64,000 nt of DNA from Tenacibaculum aquimarinum (GCF_022478115.1 NZ_JAKGSC010000001.1:620001-684000); one strand, 5' to 3'. Counted from the first letter of the stretch, positions 26,792-36,951 are shown. Notes: generated by a model from the letters alone, not told the origin. Numbers and translations: made by a program.

Positions 26792-28312
26792 ATGGAATCT
26801 AATGTACGTGTTCGTTTTGCACCAAGTCCTACAGGACCTTTACATATTGGTGGAGTAAGAACTGCTTTATTTAATTATTTATTTGCTAAAAAACACAACG
26901 GAACTTTTGTACTTCGAATAGAAGATACAGACCAAACTCGTTATGTTGCAAATGCAGAACAATATATAATAGACGCTTTAGAATGGAGTAATATTCCGTT
27001 TGATGAAGGTCCAAATAAGAATGAAAAATTTGGTCCATATAGACAATCAGAAAGAAAACATCTTTACAAACAATATGCAGATGTACTACTTGAAAAAGGT
27101 TGGGCTTATTATGCTTTTGATACTTCTGAGCAATTAGATGCAGAAAGAAAAGGGCATGAAGAAAAAGGAAAAACATTTATTTATAATTGGCATAATAGAG
27201 AAAGAGGACGCTTAGTAAACTCTTTAGTTTTATCTGAAGATGAAGTACAAAAGCGTTTAAAAAATGGCGATAAATATGTTATTCGTTTTAAATCTCCTCA
27301 AGATGAAATTTTGGTAATGAATGATGAAATTCGTGGAGAAATTAAAATAGATACCAATGTTTTAGATGATAAGGTTCTGTTTAAATCAGACGGAATGCCA
27401 ACGTACCATTTAGCAAATATTGTAGACGATCATTTAATGGAAATTTCGCACGTAATTCGTGGAGAAGAATGGTTGCCATCAATGGCTTTACATGTTTTGT
27501 TGTATAGAGCTTTTGAGTGGAATGCACCAAAGTTTGCACATTTACCATTAATTTTAAAGCCAGTTGGAAAAGGAAAATTAAGCAAAAGAGATGGAGATAA
27601 ATTAGGTTTTCCAGTATTTCCATTAGCATATACAAATGAAAAAACTGGAGATGTTTCTCGTGGATATAAAGAAGACGGTTATTTTGCCGATGCTTTTATA
27701 AATATGTTAGCTTTATTAGGATGGAATCCTGGAACGGAACAAGAAATTTTTTCATTGGAAGAGTTAACACAAGTTTTTGACCTTGATAGAGTTAGTAAAT
27801 CTGGAGCAAAATTTAGTCCGGATAAAACAAAGTGGTTTAACCAACAATATTTACAGACAAAATCTGATGCTGAATTAACAGACTTATTTCTTCCTATTTT
27901 AGAAGAAAAAGGAATTTCAGTAGCTAAAAATAACGCAGAAAAAGTAGTTTCTTTAATTAAAGAACGTGCAACTTTTGTGTCAGATTTTTGGGATTTATCT
28001 AATTTCTTTTTTGAAACTCCGTCAGAATATGATGCAAAAGCATCAAAGAAAAGTTGGAAAGAAGGAACTGCTGAATTAATGAAAGAGTTATCTGAAGTTA
28101 TTGAAGGGGTTTCAGAATTTTCTTCAGTAAATATAGAAACTATAGTTAAAGAGTGGATAACGTCTAAAGAAATTGGTTTTGGTAAGGTTATGCAACCGCT
28201 AAGACTTAGTTTAGTTGGTGCTATGAAAGGACCACATTTATACGATATTATTGAGTTTATAGGAAAAAAAGAAACACTCAAAAGAATAGAAAAGGCAATA
28301 AATGAATTATAA
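26792..28312 (+). CDS. gltX: Glutamyl-tRNA synthetase
   Basis: Charges tRNA-Glu with glutamate (class I aminoacyl-tRNA synthetase). The 506-residue protein has the HIGH motif as PTGPLHIGGVRTALFNY at residues 12-28 and the KMSKS-type loop as KLSKRDGDKLG near residue 265. The C-terminal helical anticodon-binding region closes with MQPLRLSLVGAMKGPHLYDII. The length is normal. Whether it is discriminating cannot be decided here; no gatCAB is in the window. Confidence 0.96.
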   Translation: MESNVRVRFAPSPTGPLHIGGVRTALFNYLFAKKHNGTFVLRIEDTDQTRYVANAEQYIIDALEWSNIPFDEGPNKNEKFGPYRQSERKHLYKQYADVLLEKGWAYYAFDTSEQLDAERKGHEEKGKTFIYNWHNRERGRLVNSLVLSEDEVQKRLKNGDKYVIRFKSPQDEILVMNDEIRGEIKIDTNVLDDKVLFKSDGMPTYHLANIVDDHLMEISHVIRGEEWLPSMALHVLLYRAFEWNAPKFAHLPLILKPVGKGKLSKRDGDKLGFPVFPLAYTNEKTGDVSRGYKEDGYFADAFINMLALLGWNPGTEQEIFSLEELTQVFDLDRVSKSGAKFSPDKTKWFNQQYLQTKSDAELTDLFLPILEEKGISVAKNNAEKVVSLIKERATFVSDFWDLSNFFFETPSEYDAKASKKSWKEGTAELMKELSEVIEGVSEFSSVNIETIVKEWITSKEIGFGKVMQPLRLSLVGAMKGPHLYDIIEFIGKKETLKRIEKAINEL

Positions 28313-28341
28313 AAAAAGAGCGCTATTATAGCGCTCTTTTT
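28313..28341 (+). terminator. Rho-independent terminator after gltX
   Basis: Perfect 13-base arms (AAAAAGAGCGCTA / TAGCGCTCTTTTT) with a 3-base loop, starting directly after the gltX stop. The converging gene at 28351-28920 ends 9 bases away, and the A-rich left side makes it usable from both directions. Confidence 0.93.
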
Positions 28342-28350
28342 ATTTTTATA

Positions 28351-28920
28351 TTAAAAACAAGGTTTTCCAGAGCTTCCTCTTCCTCCGAATAAACTGTCTC
28401 CTAAATTGTAAACAATACCAAGTGTACCTTGTAAATGAGAGCGCATACTTTCGTAACCTTCAAAAGAATACTTGTAGTAAAGTTGACCGTTAGCTCCCCA
28501 ATTTTCTAGAAACCAATACGTACTTCCTGCACCAATATTTAATGTTGGAGTCATTTTTAAATTAGATTTTACTAAACTTCCACCAGCAAAAACATACGGA
28601 TAAAAATTATCGAAAAGTTGATCTATATTATATCGTAAAGAAAAATCTGCAGAAATATATCTTGCAGAATTTTGAACTAAACTAAAATTATCAATGGTAT
28701 TAAAAGATAAAGCACCATCAACAGATAAGCGTTTATTAATTGGCATTGTTAAGTTAAGTCTAGGTATTTGAAAAAGATATTGATCTCCAATAAAACTAGC
28801 GTTTTCATCACTAAATTTAACAACAGAAACACTAACTCCAATTTGCCATGTGTTTTTTGTGTCTTGTGCTTTAGCTAAAAAAGAAGTTAATAAAAACAGC
28901 AATATTATAGTTTTCTTCAT
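28351..28920 (-). CDS. Small outer-membrane beta-barrel protein
   Basis: A 189-residue exported protein with a signal peptide (MKKTIILLFLLTSFLAKAQ) and eight or so short amphipathic strands (WQIGVSVSVVKFS; YISADFSLRYNI; YPYVFAGGSLV; LQGTLGIVYNLG). This resembles OmpA/opacity-type barrels. The C-terminus GKPCF ends in phenylalanine, with a nearby cysteine that is unusual for such barrels. It sits alone between gltX and the TerB-like gene. The ligand or role is unknown. Confidence 0.75.
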   Translation of the reverse strand: MKKTIILLFLLTSFLAKAQDTKNTWQIGVSVSVVKFSDENASFIGDQYLFQIPRLNLTMPINKRLSVDGALSFNTIDNFSLVQNSARYISADFSLRYNIDQLFDNFYPYVFAGGSLVKSNLKMTPTLNIGAGSTYWFLENWGANGQLYYKYSFEGYESMRSHLQGTLGIVYNLGDSLFGGRGSSGKPCF

Positions 28921-28984
28921 AACGTTAGGGATTAGGTTATTAGATTAACTGTTTTTTAAAAGGTTTAGTATTTAAAAAGGTATT

Positions 28985-29419
28985 TTAAATTTTATTTACA
29001 GTCTTAATTGCTTCAGTAAAGCTATCTAAATCGTTATTATTTAAAACTAAATGTATTGCTTCATCACAAACTTTTTCTGCATTTTCCGTAGAAAAATGTA
29101 AACCTACAGCAATTTTACGCATTAATTTTACTTCAACAAGTTCTGCTTCATCGTCAGCAAAAATCATTTTTGTTAAACGATATAAACGTTCAATTCTTTC
29201 ATCGTAACTCACAGGAGGATTTACAGGAAATTTTTCTGGATTTGCTGTAATAATCTTAAATTCCTCTAAAGAAATATTTAGTTTTTTAGCAGCTCTTAGT
29301 AAGAGTTTCTCCTCACCTTCGCTTATTTTTCCGTCTGCTTTTGCAATTTTTACAACACTTGCAAAATGACCAATTTCTTGTTTGTGTTTACCGCTTGAAT
29401 ATAAATCTGATATTGACAT
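28985..29419 (-). CDS. TerB-like protein
   Basis: A 144-residue all-helical protein of the TerB/DjlA-like fold. The N-terminal half has the family pattern FASVVKIAKADGKISEGEEKLLLRAAKKL with an acidic Asp-Gly-Lys metal-type loop. The second half repeats it with the loop FADDEAELVEVKLMRKIAVGLHF. Tellurite resistance is only the historical name; no terCDZ genes are nearby. The function here is unknown. Confidence 0.82.
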   Translation of the reverse strand: MSISDLYSSGKHKQEIGHFASVVKIAKADGKISEGEEKLLLRAAKKLNISLEEFKIITANPEKFPVNPPVSYDERIERLYRLTKMIFADDEAELVEVKLMRKIAVGLHFSTENAEKVCDEAIHLVLNNNDLDSFTEAIKTVNKI

Positions 29420-29507
29420 AGTTTTTTTTATTTTTAAAATGTAAAGTTATTAATTAAGAGTCATTTTTCATAAAAAGGTCACAAAAATATATTAATTATT
29501 AATGTTT

Positions 29508-29516
29508 TATTTTTGC
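29508..29516 (+). promoter_or_regulatory. -7 promoter element of mfd
   Basis: TATTTTTGC fits TAnnTTTGC and lies 16 bases before the TTG start of mfd. No TTG -33 box is clear. Confidence 0.5.
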
Positions 29517-29532
29517 GTAAAATATTTTTACG

Positions 29533-32500
29533 TTGAGCAAACAGAAGATTGTAAACCACTATCAACAATCTGTTAAGAAACAGCAGATTTTAACCAAGCT
29601 ACAACACGAAAAAAACCGTTTTCAAATATCGAATTTGGTGGGTTCGTCGTTGTCTTTTGTTATTTCAGAAACTTTTAAACAAGCAGATAAACCATACTTA
29701 TTAATTTTTAATGATAAAGAAGAGGCTGCTTATTATTTAAATGATTTTGAACAATTATTAGGAGAAAAAAACGTGCTGTTTTATCCTGGTTCTTATCGAA
29801 GACCTTATCAAATTGAAGAAACGGACAATGCTAATGTTTTATTACGATCAGAGGTTTTAAATAGAATTAATTCGAGAAAAAAACCAGCTGTAATAATTAC
29901 ATATCCAACGGCACTTTTTGAAAAAGTAGTTACAAAAAAAGAGCTCGAAAAAAACACGTTAAAAATAACTGTTGGAGAAAACCTTTCTCCAGATTTTGTA
30001 AATGAAGTTTTATTTGAATATAAGTTTAAACGGGTAGATTTTGTTACTGAACCTGGAGAATTTTCTGTAAGAGGTGGAATTATAGATGTCTTTTCTTTTT
30101 CTAATGATGAACCTTTTAGAATTGAATTTTTTGGAGATGAGGTAGATAGTATTAGAACCTTTGATATAGAAACGCAGCTTTCTAAAGAAAAATTGAAGAA
30201 AGCCAGTATAATGCCCAATGTAGAGAATAAAACGCTACAAGAAAAAAGGGAGAGTTTTCTAAAATATATTTCTTCTAAAACAGTGATTTTTGCTAAAAAT
30301 GTAGATATAATTGCAGGAAATTTAGATAAGTTTTTTACTAAAGCAGAAGAAGCTTTTGGAGTTCTTTCCGAAGAAATAAACCACTCTAAACCAGCTGAAT
30401 TATTTTGTGATGGAAACTTTATAAAAAACCAATTACAAGATTTTAGCTTGGTAACTTTTGGAAGCACAAAACATGTTTCAGAATCGCAAACAAGCGTTAA
30501 TTTTAGTGTAAAACCTCAGCCTTCGTTTAACAAACAATTTAATTTATTAATTGAAGATTTAAACGAACATCATAAAAACGGATTTACAAACTACATTTTA
30601 TGTGCAAACGAAAAACAAGCACAACGTTTTCATGATATTTTTGATGATGCAGACCAAGAAGTTTTTTATGAAACTGTAGTTTTTCCACTTTATAAAGGTT
30701 TTATAGATGAAGACGCAAAAATTGTGTGTTATACAGATCATCAAATTTTTGAGCGTTATTATAAATTCAGACTAAAAAACGGATATGCAAAAAAGCAATC
30801 CATTACTTTAAAAGAATTAAATAAGCTTGAAAAAGGCGATTATGTAACGCATATTGACCACGGAATTGGAAAATTTGCTGGACTTCAAAAAATAGATGTT
30901 CAAGGAAAAAAGCAAGAAGCAATTAAATTGGTGTATGGAGAAAGAGATATTTTATATGTAAGTATTCATTCGCTTCACAAGGTTTCTAAGTTTAATGGTA
31001 AAGACGGAAAAGCACCAAAAATATATAAATTAGGTTCTGGTGCTTGGAAAAAAATTAAACAAAAAACCAAAGCAAGAGTTAAGCATATTGCCTTTAATTT
31101 AATTCAATTGTATGCAAAAAGAAAGTTGCAAAAAGGCTTTTCTTTTGGAGCAGATACGCACATGCAACATGAGCTAGAAGCAAGTTTTATATATGAAGAT
31201 ACGCCAGATCAATTTTCATCTACACAAGATGTAAAAGCAGATATGGAAAAAGAACAACCTATGGATCGTTTGGTTTGTGGCGATGTTGGTTTTGGTAAAA
31301 CAGAAATTGCAATTAGAGCTGCATTTAAAGCCGTAGACAACGGAAAACAAGTTGCTGTTTTGGTTCCAACAACAATTTTAGCGTTTCAGCATTTTAAAAC
31401 CTTTTCTGAGCGTTTAAAAGAGTTTCCTGTTACTGTAGATTATTTAAATCGATTTAGAACAACAAAACAACGTAATGGTGTTTTAGAAGGTGTAACTGAT
31501 GGTAGTGTAGACATTGTAATTGGTACACATCAATTAACCAATAAAAAGATAAAATTTAAAGATTTAGGACTGTTAATTATTGATGAAGAACAAAAATTTG
31601 GAGTTGCCGTAAAAGACAAGTTAAAAACCATTAAAGAAAATGTAGATACATTAACTTTAACAGCAACACCAATTCCAAGAACGTTACAATTTAGTTTAAT
31701 GGCTGCAAGAGATTTATCGGTTATAAAAACACCGCCGCCAAATCGTCACCCAATTGAAACAAACGTTATTCGCTTTAGTGAAGAAACAATCCGTGATGCT
31801 ATTTCGTATGAAATTTCTCGTGGAGGTCAAATCTTTTTTATTCATAATAGAATTGAAAATATTAAGGAAGTTGCTGGGTTAATTCAACGTTTAGTTCCTT
31901 CTGCAAAAATTGGAATTGGTCATGGACAAATGGACGGGAAAAAGCTAGAAGAACTAATGCTTGGTTTTATGAGCAATGAGTTTGATGTTTTGGTTTCTAC
32001 AACTATTATTGAAAGTGGTTTAGATGTTCCTAATGCGAATACAATTTTTATCAATAATGCTAATAACTTTGGATTGTCAGATTTACACCAAATGCGTGGT
32101 CGTGTTGGGCGTTCTAACAAAAAAGCATTCTGTTATTTTATAACGCCGCCACATCATATGATGACGGATGACGCTAAAAAAAGAATCTCGGCTTTAGAGT
32201 TGTTTTCTGATTTAGGAAGCGGTTTAAATATTGCCATGAAAGATCTAGAAATTCGTGGCGCTGGAGATTTATTAGGAGGTGAACAAAGCGGATTTATTAA
32301 TGATATTGGTTTTGAAACCTATCAAAAAATATTAAATGAAGCAATTGTAGAGTTGAAGGAAAACGAGTTTAAAGAATTATATCCTGAAGAGAAAAATAAA
32401 CCAAAAGAATATGTAAAAGAGGTTACTATTGATACCGATTTCGAAATTCTTATTCCTGATGATTATGTAAACTCTGTAACGGAACGATTAAGTTTATACA

Positions 32501-32871
32501 ACAAATTAGGAAACTTAGAAAAAGAAGAAGAACTGCAAGTTTTTGAAACTGAAATTGTGGATAGATTTGGAGAAATTCCAACACAAGTTGAAGATTTATT
32601 AGATTCTGTTCGTATTAAATGGTTGGCAAAAGAGTTAGGTTTAGAGAAGATAATTTTAAAGCAAAAACGCTTAGTAGGTTATTATATTTCTGATCAACAG
32701 AGTGATTTTTATCAAACAGAATCATTTACAAAAATGTTGAAATACGTTCAAAGAAACCCAAAAAGTTGTGTAATGAAAGAGAAACAAACTTCTAAGGGTT
32801 TACGATTATTAATTACTTTTATCAGAATAGATTCCGTAAAAACGGCTTTAAAAATTTTAGAAAAAGTTTAA
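29533..32871 (+). CDS. mfd: Transcription-repair coupling factor Mfd
   Basis: Removes RNA polymerase stalled at DNA damage and recruits UvrA. The 1112-residue protein has the N-terminal UvrB-homology region, the CarD-like RNA polymerase interaction domain (about 430-500: LEKGDYVTHIDHGIGKFAGL), then a RecG-like superfamily 2 translocase. Its Walker A is GDVGFGKTEIAIRAAF near residue 585, the Walker B box DEEQKFGV, motif III TATPIPRTL, and motif VI MRGRVGRSNKKAFCYF. The C-terminal TRCF domain is present. The start is TTG at 29533. It overlaps the EamA gene by one base. Confidence 0.97.
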   Translation: MSKQKIVNHYQQSVKKQQILTKLQHEKNRFQISNLVGSSLSFVISETFKQADKPYLLIFNDKEEAAYYLNDFEQLLGEKNVLFYPGSYRRPYQIEETDNANVLLRSEVLNRINSRKKPAVIITYPTALFEKVVTKKELEKNTLKITVGENLSPDFVNEVLFEYKFKRVDFVTEPGEFSVRGGIIDVFSFSNDEPFRIEFFGDEVDSIRTFDIETQLSKEKLKKASIMPNVENKTLQEKRESFLKYISSKTVIFAKNVDIIAGNLDKFFTKAEEAFGVLSEEINHSKPAELFCDGNFIKNQLQDFSLVTFGSTKHVSESQTSVNFSVKPQPSFNKQFNLLIEDLNEHHKNGFTNYILCANEKQAQRFHDIFDDADQEVFYETVVFPLYKGFIDEDAKIVCYTDHQIFERYYKFRLKNGYAKKQSITLKELNKLEKGDYVTHIDHGIGKFAGLQKIDVQGKKQEAIKLVYGERDILYVSIHSLHKVSKFNGKDGKAPKIYKLGSGAWKKIKQKTKARVKHIAFNLIQLYAKRKLQKGFSFGADTHMQHELEASFIYEDTPDQFSSTQDVKADMEKEQPMDRLVCGDVGFGKTEIAIRAAFKAVDNGKQVAVLVPTTILAFQHFKTFSERLKEFPVTVDYLNRFRTTKQRNGVLEGVTDGSVDIVIGTHQLTNKKIKFKDLGLLIIDEEQKFGVAVKDKLKTIKENVDTLTLTATPIPRTLQFSLMAARDLSVIKTPPPNRHPIETNVIRFSEETIRDAISYEISRGGQIFFIHNRIENIKEVAGLIQRLVPSAKIGIGHGQMDGKKLEELMLGFMSNEFDVLVSTTIIESGLDVPNANTIFINNANNFGLSDLHQMRGRVGRSNKKAFCYFITPPHHMMTDDAKKRISALELFSDLGSGLNIAMKDLEIRGAGDLLGGEQSGFINDIGFETYQKILNEAIVELKENEFKELYPEEKNKPKEYVKEVTIDTDFEILIPDDYVNSVTERLSLYNKLGNLEKEEELQVFETEIVDRFGEIPTQVEDLLDSVRIKWLAKELGLEKIILKQKRLVGYYISDQQSDFYQTESFTKMLKYVQRNPKSCVMKEKQTSKGLRLLITFIRIDSVKTALKILEKV

Positions 32872-33728
32872 TGCAAAACACGCACACAAAAAACATTTCT
32901 GGCTTATTATTAGCAACCTTTTTTATTAGTACTTCTGGTGTTTTAGGTAAATATATTGCTATGCCAACAGAAGTTGTTATTTGGTTTAGAGCTGCTTTGG
33001 CAATGGTGTTTTTATATCTTTTTTGCAAGTACAAAAAGATAGATTTAAAAATAAAATCAACCAAAGATTACAAACCTTTTTTTATTAGTGGCGTTTTAAT
33101 GGCAGCACATTGGGTTACTTATTTTTATGCCTTAAAATTATCTAATGTAGCTTTAGGAATTTTGTCTTTATATACGTTTCCTATTATAATTGCGTTGTTA
33201 GAACCGTTGTTTTTAAAAGTGAAATTCAATCCAATTTACATACTTTTTGGCTTAATGGTTTTACTTGGTTTATACATTTTAACACCAGAACTTAGTGTTA
33301 AAAGCTCTCAAGTAAAAGGAATACTTTTTGGCGTTTTTTCTGCATTTTGTTATGCAGTAAGAATTCTAATTTTAAAACAACATGTTGCCAATTATAATGG
33401 TACAATGCTTATGTTTTATCAAACAGTAATTACTACAATATTATTATTACCAACATTGTTTTTTATGGATTTGTCTGGTTTGGAAAGTCAGTTTCCGTAT
33501 TTATTATTGCTAGCCTTTATAACAACAGCAGTTGGACATAGTTTAATGCTACATTCTTTAAAATTCTTTTCAGCTTCTACAGCAAGTATAATTAGCAGTT
33601 TACAACCCATTTTTGGAATTATATTAGCCTTCTTTTTCTTAAAAGAAATACCAACAATGAACACTTTTTTAGGCGGAAGCTTAATTTTAGCAACTGTAAT
33701 TATTGAAAGCATTAGAAGTAAAAAATAA
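32871..33728 (+). CDS. EamA/DMT-family transporter
   Basis: A 285-residue integral membrane protein with ten predicted helices arranged as two EamA repeats (about 10-135 and 148-280). Landmarks are FFISTSGVLGKYIAMPTEVVIWFRA at the start of repeat 1 and FFSASTASIISSLQPIFGIILAFFFLKE in repeat 2. The family exports metabolites or amino acids; the substrate is unknown. The start ATG overlaps the mfd stop (TAATG), so it is translationally coupled to mfd. Confidence 0.92.
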   Translation: MQNTHTKNISGLLLATFFISTSGVLGKYIAMPTEVVIWFRAALAMVFLYLFCKYKKIDLKIKSTKDYKPFFISGVLMAAHWVTYFYALKLSNVALGILSLYTFPIIIALLEPLFLKVKFNPIYILFGLMVLLGLYILTPELSVKSSQVKGILFGVFSAFCYAVRILILKQHVANYNGTMLMFYQTVITTILLLPTLFFMDLSGLESQFPYLLLLAFITTAVGHSLMLHSLKFFSASTASIISSLQPIFGIILAFFFLKEIPTMNTFLGGSLILATVIIESIRSKK

Positions 33729-33758
33729 TAGTGTTTATATTTACGCAAAACATAAACC

Positions 33759-35861
33759 ATGCGTAAACTTTTATATTTCTTTATTTTAACACTCGTTTTT
33801 AGCTGTTCTTCTAAGCCTAAAGGAAAAGAATTATCTAATATTAAAATAGCAAGAGATGTTTACGGAGTTCCGCACATTATGGCAAAAACCGATGCTGAGG
33901 TTGCCTACGGATTAGCTTGGACGCAATGCGAAGACGATTTTGTAACCTTCCAAGAATTAATGGCAGCTTGTAAAGGAATGTTGGGCGAAATTAAAGGTCA
34001 AGATGGTTTGGTGGCAGATTTCGGAATTAAATTTATGGGTTTAAAAGAAATCGCCGATAAAAAATACAATACTGATGTTACAGGCGATTTTAAAAAATAT
34101 TTAGAAAGTTTTGTTGCTGGCGTAAATGCATACGCAACTTTGCATCCAGAAAAAGTGTTATTAGACGATTTATTTCCGCTTACTGGAGCCGATATTATTA
34201 CGGGTTATTTGTTAGGAAATTTAGAGGTTTCACATGCTGGAGACGATTTAAAAAAGATTATAGGCGGAACAATTATAAAAGATTTAAAAAGTGATGTTCC
34301 AAAAGGATCTAATGCATTTGCCTTTTCTAAAAACAAAACTACTGACGGAAAAACGTATTTGGCAGTAAATTCTCATCAACCATTAGAAGGTTGGTATTCT
34401 TGGTACGAAGCGCATTTAATTTCTGAAGAAGGTTTAAATATTTTAGGAGGAACGTTTGCTGGCGGAATCTGTATTTTCCATGGAGCAAATGAAAATTTAG
34501 GTTGGGCACACACGGTAAATCATGCAGATTTTTCTGATGTGTATCAACTTGAAATGAATCCAGAAAAAGAAGGTTTTTACAAATTTGATGATGAATGGTT
34601 AGAATTAACGGAGAAAAAATATTGGTCTTGGTTAAAATTCGGACCTATTAAGATTCCTATTTCTAGAACTATTTACAGCAGTAAATACGGACCAACTTTT
34701 AAAACTGATACTGGTGTTTTTGCTTGGCGTTTTGTGGTTGGTCAATCTATAAAAATGGCTGAACAATGGTTTAGAATGAACAAAGCCAGCAACTTTAAAG
34801 AGTTTAAAGAAGCACTAGAAATGCGTGGAATTGCAGCACTAAACATTGTGTATGCAGACAAAGAAGATAATATTTATTATGTAAGTAACGGAAGTTTCCC
34901 AGAAAGAAATCCTGATTATGATTGGAGTAAAGTATTGCCAGGAAACACTTCAAAAACATTGTGGAATAACACCTTAGTTCCGTTTGATAGTTTGCCGCAG
35001 GTTTTAAATCCGTCTAGTGGTTGGGTTTTTAACACCAATAATTCGCCATTTTCGGCAACGGATTCTGTCAATAATTTTAAAGAAACCACTTTAAATAAAC
35101 GAATGGGTTATCAAATTACAGGAATGGAAAACAATAGAAGTAATCGTTTTTTAGAGTTGATGGAACAATACGATTCTATTTCTTATGAAGACTTTAAAAC
35201 AATAAAATACGACAACCAATATCCGAAGAAAATGATGACAAGAACTGCGTTAAATTTAGAGAATTTAATGCATTTAAATCCGTCTGATTATCCAGAAATT
35301 TCTGACGCAATTACCTTATTAAACACTTGGGATAGAAAAACCGATAAAACCAATAAAACTGCTGCTTTGTATATTTTAACTTGGATGCATTTAAATCAAA
35401 AAAGAATAGATGAAGGTAGAGAAGTTAGAAGAGGTTCTATAACTTTAGAAGATTGCGTTTTTGGAATTACAAAAGCTAAGGATGAATTGTTAAAAAACTA
35501 CAGTTCTTTACAAATAGAATTGGGTGAATTACAAAGACACACTCGTGGAAATGTAAATTTACCAATTGGTGGCGCGCCAGATGTTTTAGCAGCAATTTAT
35601 GCTAAAAAAGTTAACGAAACCGACAAAACTTACAGAGCTTTTGCAGGAGAATCTCACATAGAATTAATTCGTTTTGGAGAAAATGGTGTGGAATTAGAAA
35701 CCATAAATTCATACGGATCTAATGCAAATATTGGTGATAAACATTCCACTTCTCAAATGGAAGATTTTACCAATTATAAACTTAAAAAAATGACGTTAAA
35801 TAAAGAAGAGGTTTTAAAGAATGCAGTTAAAATATACTCGCCAATGGAGGTTGTAAAATAG
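33759..35861 (+). CDS. Penicillin acylase-family Ntn-hydrolase lipoprotein
   Basis: A 700-residue amide hydrolase made as one chain that cuts itself into two subunits. It has a lipoprotein signal (MRKLLYFFILTLVFSC, Cys16). The alpha part begins with IKIARDVYGVPHIMAKTDAEVAYGLAWTQCEDDF. The autoproteolysis site and nucleophile are in VPKGSNAFAFSKNKTTDGK, with Ser just after Gly near residue 187. Next come VNSHQPL, GANENLGWAHTVNHADFSDVYQL, and a C-terminal GESHIELIRFGENGVELETINSYG. Substrates of relatives include beta-lactams and acyl-homoserine lactones; which applies is not visible. Likely periplasmic and membrane-anchored. Confidence 0.9.
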   Translation: MRKLLYFFILTLVFSCSSKPKGKELSNIKIARDVYGVPHIMAKTDAEVAYGLAWTQCEDDFVTFQELMAACKGMLGEIKGQDGLVADFGIKFMGLKEIADKKYNTDVTGDFKKYLESFVAGVNAYATLHPEKVLLDDLFPLTGADIITGYLLGNLEVSHAGDDLKKIIGGTIIKDLKSDVPKGSNAFAFSKNKTTDGKTYLAVNSHQPLEGWYSWYEAHLISEEGLNILGGTFAGGICIFHGANENLGWAHTVNHADFSDVYQLEMNPEKEGFYKFDDEWLELTEKKYWSWLKFGPIKIPISRTIYSSKYGPTFKTDTGVFAWRFVVGQSIKMAEQWFRMNKASNFKEFKEALEMRGIAALNIVYADKEDNIYYVSNGSFPERNPDYDWSKVLPGNTSKTLWNNTLVPFDSLPQVLNPSSGWVFNTNNSPFSATDSVNNFKETTLNKRMGYQITGMENNRSNRFLELMEQYDSISYEDFKTIKYDNQYPKKMMTRTALNLENLMHLNPSDYPEISDAITLLNTWDRKTDKTNKTAALYILTWMHLNQKRIDEGREVRRGSITLEDCVFGITKAKDELLKNYSSLQIELGELQRHTRGNVNLPIGGAPDVLAAIYAKKVNETDKTYRAFAGESHIELIRFGENGVELETINSYGSNANIGDKHSTSQMEDFTNYKLKKMTLNKEEVLKNAVKIYSPMEVVK

Positions 35862-35892
35862 CTTCTAAATAGAGAATGATATACTTAAAAAA

Positions 35893-36951
35893 CTATTTAG
35901 TACTAATATTTAAATAATTACGTTTTACAAATTCTAAGATAGTTTCTAAAACTTCACCCATATTTTGGCATTTTTTAAAAGCGATATCTCCAACATAATT
36001 AATTAAATCTTGCTTTAATTTTTCAACATTTTCTGGAAAAGAAATAGTATCATTTTTCATACATTTTATTAAATGAGCTGTTCTTTTTGGTGCAGTAATC
36101 ATACGTTTTGCCATAAAAGAACGCTCTTCTATTTTGTATTGTAAAATAGAACTGTTTTGAAGTTTTTTACTAACCATTTCTACCATTTTAAAGTTTTCTT
36201 TCATAAACTGTAAATTGTAAACTTTTAGGTTTCCTTCAAAAGATTGTTGGTCAAAATCTATGGCTCTTATTTTATATACAATATGGTCAAAATCGTGCGT
36301 TGGTGTAATTACATAATTGTAAGAACGCATGTCTCCCAATAATCTAACAAAACATCTTTCTTTAAATTTTACAAATTCTTTTGCTATCTGGGCTTTTTCA
36401 GACTCTGTACATTTTGGTAAAAAATCTTTAATAAAATCGTCTCCAGGAATGCCAGCAATGTGTTCTTCTATTAACGTATCTTTGTAGACTAAATAGTTCA
36501 TGTTTTGTGGCGATAAAATATGTTCTAACTCTAAACCATAAACTCTAGAAGCATCCGTTTTTTTCACATAAAAATACGTGTAATTATCGTTTAAAATATT
36601 CCTAACTTTTACTCTAAAAGGCTTAGAATTACCAAACGTACAATAATCTATAGCATCAATATTTAAAAAAGGAATAGTGTCATCATTACCATCTGAATGT
36701 AAAAGTGTGTAGATTTTTTTTAAACTATTATCAATTTCTACTCTATCAAATTCTGTATAATAAGTTCTTACCCAAAGTGTATCTTCATCATTTTTATCAT
36801 AAACCACTATACTTCCTTGAAAACGCAATAAGTCATCATAAAAAATAGGGATTTTTATAGTTCTATTGTGTTTTTTTAAATATTCATTCAACTTTTCACT
36901 AATTGGAAAAGCTGGTTTTTTTTTGGACATTAATTTTTCTTCAGATGCCAT
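35893..36951 (-). CDS. Conserved-looking protein with kinase-like C-lobe motifs
   Basis: A 352-residue cytoplasmic protein of unrecognised family. Seen: a strand-rich N-terminal half with YTYFYVKK (Lys130 or Lys131) and LELEHIL (Glu142); a hinge-like stretch YKDTLIEEHIAGIPGDDFI (157-174); then RLLGDMRSYNYVI (203-215, Asp207 and Asn212) and IRAIDFDQQSF (228-238, Asp232 and Asp234). This order matches the lysine, alpha-C glutamate, hinge, HxDxxxxN loop and DFG aspartate of protein-kinase-like folds, with Gly in place of the usual His. This is inference from spacing only. There is no signal peptide or transmembrane segment. Confidence 0.55.
   Translation of the reverse strand: MASEEKLMSKKKPAFPISEKLNEYLKKHNRTIKIPIFYDDLLRFQGSIVVYDKNDEDTLWVRTYYTEFDRVEIDNSLKKIYTLLHSDGNDDTIPFLNIDAIDYCTFGNSKPFRVKVRNILNDNYTYFYVKKTDASRVYGLELEHILSPQNMNYLVYKDTLIEEHIAGIPGDDFIKDFLPKCTESEKAQIAKEFVKFKERCFVRLLGDMRSYNYVITPTHDFDHIVYKIRAIDFDQQSFEGNLKVYNLQFMKENFKMVEMVSKKLQNSSILQYKIEERSFMAKRMITAPKRTAHLIKCMKNDTISFPENVEKLKQDLINYVGDIAFKKCQNMGEVLETILEFVKRNYLNISTK

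Noticed and set aside
27679..28281. A 200-codon open frame opposite gltX
   Set aside because: Antisense shadow of a conserved gene with serine/lysine-rich composition from reversed codons.
28985..29419. A tellurite-resistance gene
   Set aside because: Only a TerB-like fold is seen; no other ter genes are present, so the resistance label is not supported.
29808..30467. A 219-codon open frame on the minus strand inside mfd
   Set aside because: It lies fully opposite the well-supported mfd coding sequence, has low-complexity composition and no recognisable motif.
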